Below are positions 62,839 to 64,000 of a DNA stretch of 64,000 nucleotides, piece after piece. The stretch covers positions 3,658,001 to 3,722,000 of the forward strand of contig NZ_CP013200.1 of assembly GCF_001445575.1 (NCBI RefSeq). The letters run 5' to 3'. The notes under the pieces are model-generated. The model did not search any database. It was given only the letters and a program-made list of their open reading frames with translations, and was not told where the DNA came from. Position 1 is the first letter of the stretch, and the number at the start of each line of letters is the position of its first letter. Origin of the DNA: Arthrobacter alpinus (GTDB lineage: Bacteria; Actinomycetota; Actinomycetes; Actinomycetales; Micrococcaceae). Made by a program: the position numbers and the translations under genes.

Positions 62839-64000
62839 TCAAAAACTGGGACCCGCCCAAAGGTTTTTGAACGACGCCATGACCGGCGCATTGGTAGCCG
62901 AACCCGAGAGGTAAGCAAATAGTCCAATGGATCCAGACGCTTGCAACCCAGGGGTGGAGTCGGTTCCCATCTTCATCCAGGAGCCGGGCTCGACCGTACC
63001 GTCCTTCCAGACTTTTGCCTTGAGGGTTGACGGCGAATTTCCCGAAACTTGAACTCGAATGTTGAGAAGATCGCCGACTTGATAGGTAAGCCCCGCAACG
63101 ACAGTTTCGGAGGCAACCATGGTGGCGGCTCCGGCATTGTCGACCCTGAACAAACCAAGTGTTACGCCACCATTTGAGTTAAGATTTACTTTTGCCCGGT
63201 AGTCACCCTGCCCTGTAACTCTGCGTCCAATGACGGATACGTTTATGCCTCCTCCGGTTGGAGCTTTGTCAACGCCAACTTGGACACGGATGTCGGAATC
63301 CGAAGATGATACGGAGTTCAGGTAGATCGATGGACCGCTTCCGGCGCCGGCCATCTTGATACTTCCAGTTCCTCCGGCCACCGTGAAATTGCTGGCGCTC
63401 GACGAAGTCGTCCATGGCCCGCCCTTGTCAGCCGTTCCAAAACCGTTGGTCACGGTCCGGGAAAACGCATCTGTGGCGAATGGAGTAAGTGCAACTACGA
63501 CTGAACGAGATGTTGTCGCCGTAGCGCCCTGATCGTCAGTCACGGTCAGGGTGATTGTGTATGTTCCCGGAACCGCGTAGGTATGGCTTACACTAACGCC
63601 GGAGCCGGTGCCGGCGTCGCCAAAGTTCCATCCCCAACTAACGACATTCCCGTCCGGATCGCTGGACGTAGTTCCATCAACGTTTACGGCAAGAGCAGTT
63701 CCTGCCGTCGTGAATGCGGCCGTGGGCGGCAGGTTGGCCGGTGAAGTCGCCGTCACTGTATGTGTAATTGAGTTGATTCCGCCCAAGTTATCAGTGACAG
63801 TCAGCGTCACGTTGTAACTTCCTGGCGTGGTGTAACTGTGGTGGGCCGTCGCGCCCGAGGACGTTGTTCCATCGCCAAATGCCCACGCGTAGGAAGCAAT
63901 TTGACCGTCAGGATCGTGAGATCCGGAGCCATCAAATGCCACATCAAGTTTTTGCACCGTCGATGTAAACACTGCAACCGGAGGTACATTGACAGGTGTT
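62839..64000 (-). CDS. PKD-domain surface protein, 5' part beyond the window
   Basis: The last 387 codons lie in the window; the frame is open through base 64000, so the N-terminus is missing. There are two PKD domains (FDGSGSHDPDGQIASYAWAF and VDGTTSSDPDGNVVSWGWNF with the HTYAVPGTYTITLTV motif). A concanavalin-like domain of about 190 residues forms the C-terminus (FGTADKGGPWTTSSSASNFT ... VGDLLNIRVQVSG ... MASFKNLWAG). There is no anchor motif at the C-terminus. It is probably a large exported adhesin or glycan-binding enzyme of the same locus. Confidence 0.88.
   Translation of the reverse strand, partial: TPVNVPPVAVFTSTVQKLDVAFDGSGSHDPDGQIASYAWAFGDGTTSSGATAHHSYTTPGSYNVTLTVTDNLGGINSITHTVTATSPANLPPTAAFTTAGTALAVNVDGTTSSDPDGNVVSWGWNFGDAGTGSGVSVSHTYAVPGTYTITLTVTDDQGATATTSRSVVVALTPFATDAFSRTVTNGFGTADKGGPWTTSSSASNFTVAGGTGSIKMAGAGSGPSIYLNSVSSSDSDIRVQVGVDKAPTGGGINVSVIGRRVTGQGDYRAKVNLNSNGGVTLGLFRVDNAGAATMVASETVVAGLTYQVGDLLNIRVQVSGNSPSTLKAKVWKDGTVEPGSWMKMGTDSTPGLQASGSIGLFAYLSGSATNAPVMASFKNLWAGPSF

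Overview
The window looks like chromosome from a high-GC Gram-positive bacterium, most likely an Arthrobacter-type member of the Micrococcaceae. This rests on the GC-rich housekeeping genes, frequent GTG and TTG starts, candidate leaderless starts, tandem GAF-ANTAR regulators, a uroporphyrinogen-III-synthase-like protein with a C-terminal winged helix, an RmlC-RmlD fusion, and an lpdA / purine nucleoside phosphorylase / phosphosugar mutase neighbourhood that I recall from mycobacteria. I saw no rRNA, tRNA or CRISPR array.

Region 1 (1-16.4 kb) is metabolism. A nitrate transporter, a molybdopterin nitrate reductase and an FAD/[2Fe-2S] electron-transfer subunit form one overlapping operon (86-5327). 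A 60-bp perfect palindrome separates it from the convergent lpdA. Next come purine nucleoside phosphorylase and an alpha-D-phosphohexomutase-family enzyme. Nitrite reductase small and large subunits (nirD, nirB) are divergent. Downstream of nirB lie a siroheme methyltransferase and a HemD-like regulator, so nitrate import, both reduction steps and siroheme supply sit within 15 kb. deoC and a small membrane protein follow. deoC, the phosphorylase and the mutase together would make a nucleoside-salvage route.

Region 2 (16.4-24.4 kb) holds an unusual intergenic repeat area, a possible orphan ORF, two tandem GAF-ANTAR regulators (the first preceded by a 33-codon ORF with a strong ribosome-binding site), mfd, a DUF2505 gene and a decayed small gene.

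Region 3 (24.4-28.4 kb, minus strand) is a compact six-gene operon for a SipW/TasA-like extracellular matrix system. It has three proteins with the Trp-containing SipW-type signal peptide, two archaeal/ER-type signal peptidases (one fused to what looks like its own substrate) and one LSYTG surface protein. It is the most distinctive system in the window.

Region 4 (28.8-42.5 kb) has nhaA and vanZ, then an exopolysaccharide operon: priming sugar transferase, PqqD-like protein, two GT4 glycosyltransferases, pyruvyl transferase, flippase, PF14907-type nucleotidyltransferase and polymerase. An acyltransferase and a lipoprotein follow. Region 5 (39.3-47.5 kb) is mobile and decaying: an intact ISL3 element with an 8-bp target duplication, remnants of other insertion sequences, a fragment of a second polymerase gene, a Tat-secreted protein, and frameshifted araC and vanZ genes.

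Region 6 (47.5-64 kb) has sufU-sufS, then dTDP-rhamnose synthesis (rmlA divergent from rmlB and rmlCD) and a second, more A/T-rich polysaccharide/surface locus. That locus contains a secreted GDPD, a glycosyltransferase-acetyltransferase fusion, a secreted beta-helix protein, a polymerase/ligase, a Wzz-like protein with a dead nucleotide-binding domain, a CDP-alcohol phosphotransferase, a further glycosyltransferase and a PKD-domain protein cut by the window edge.

All functions are read from sequence motifs and family knowledge; no database search was run.
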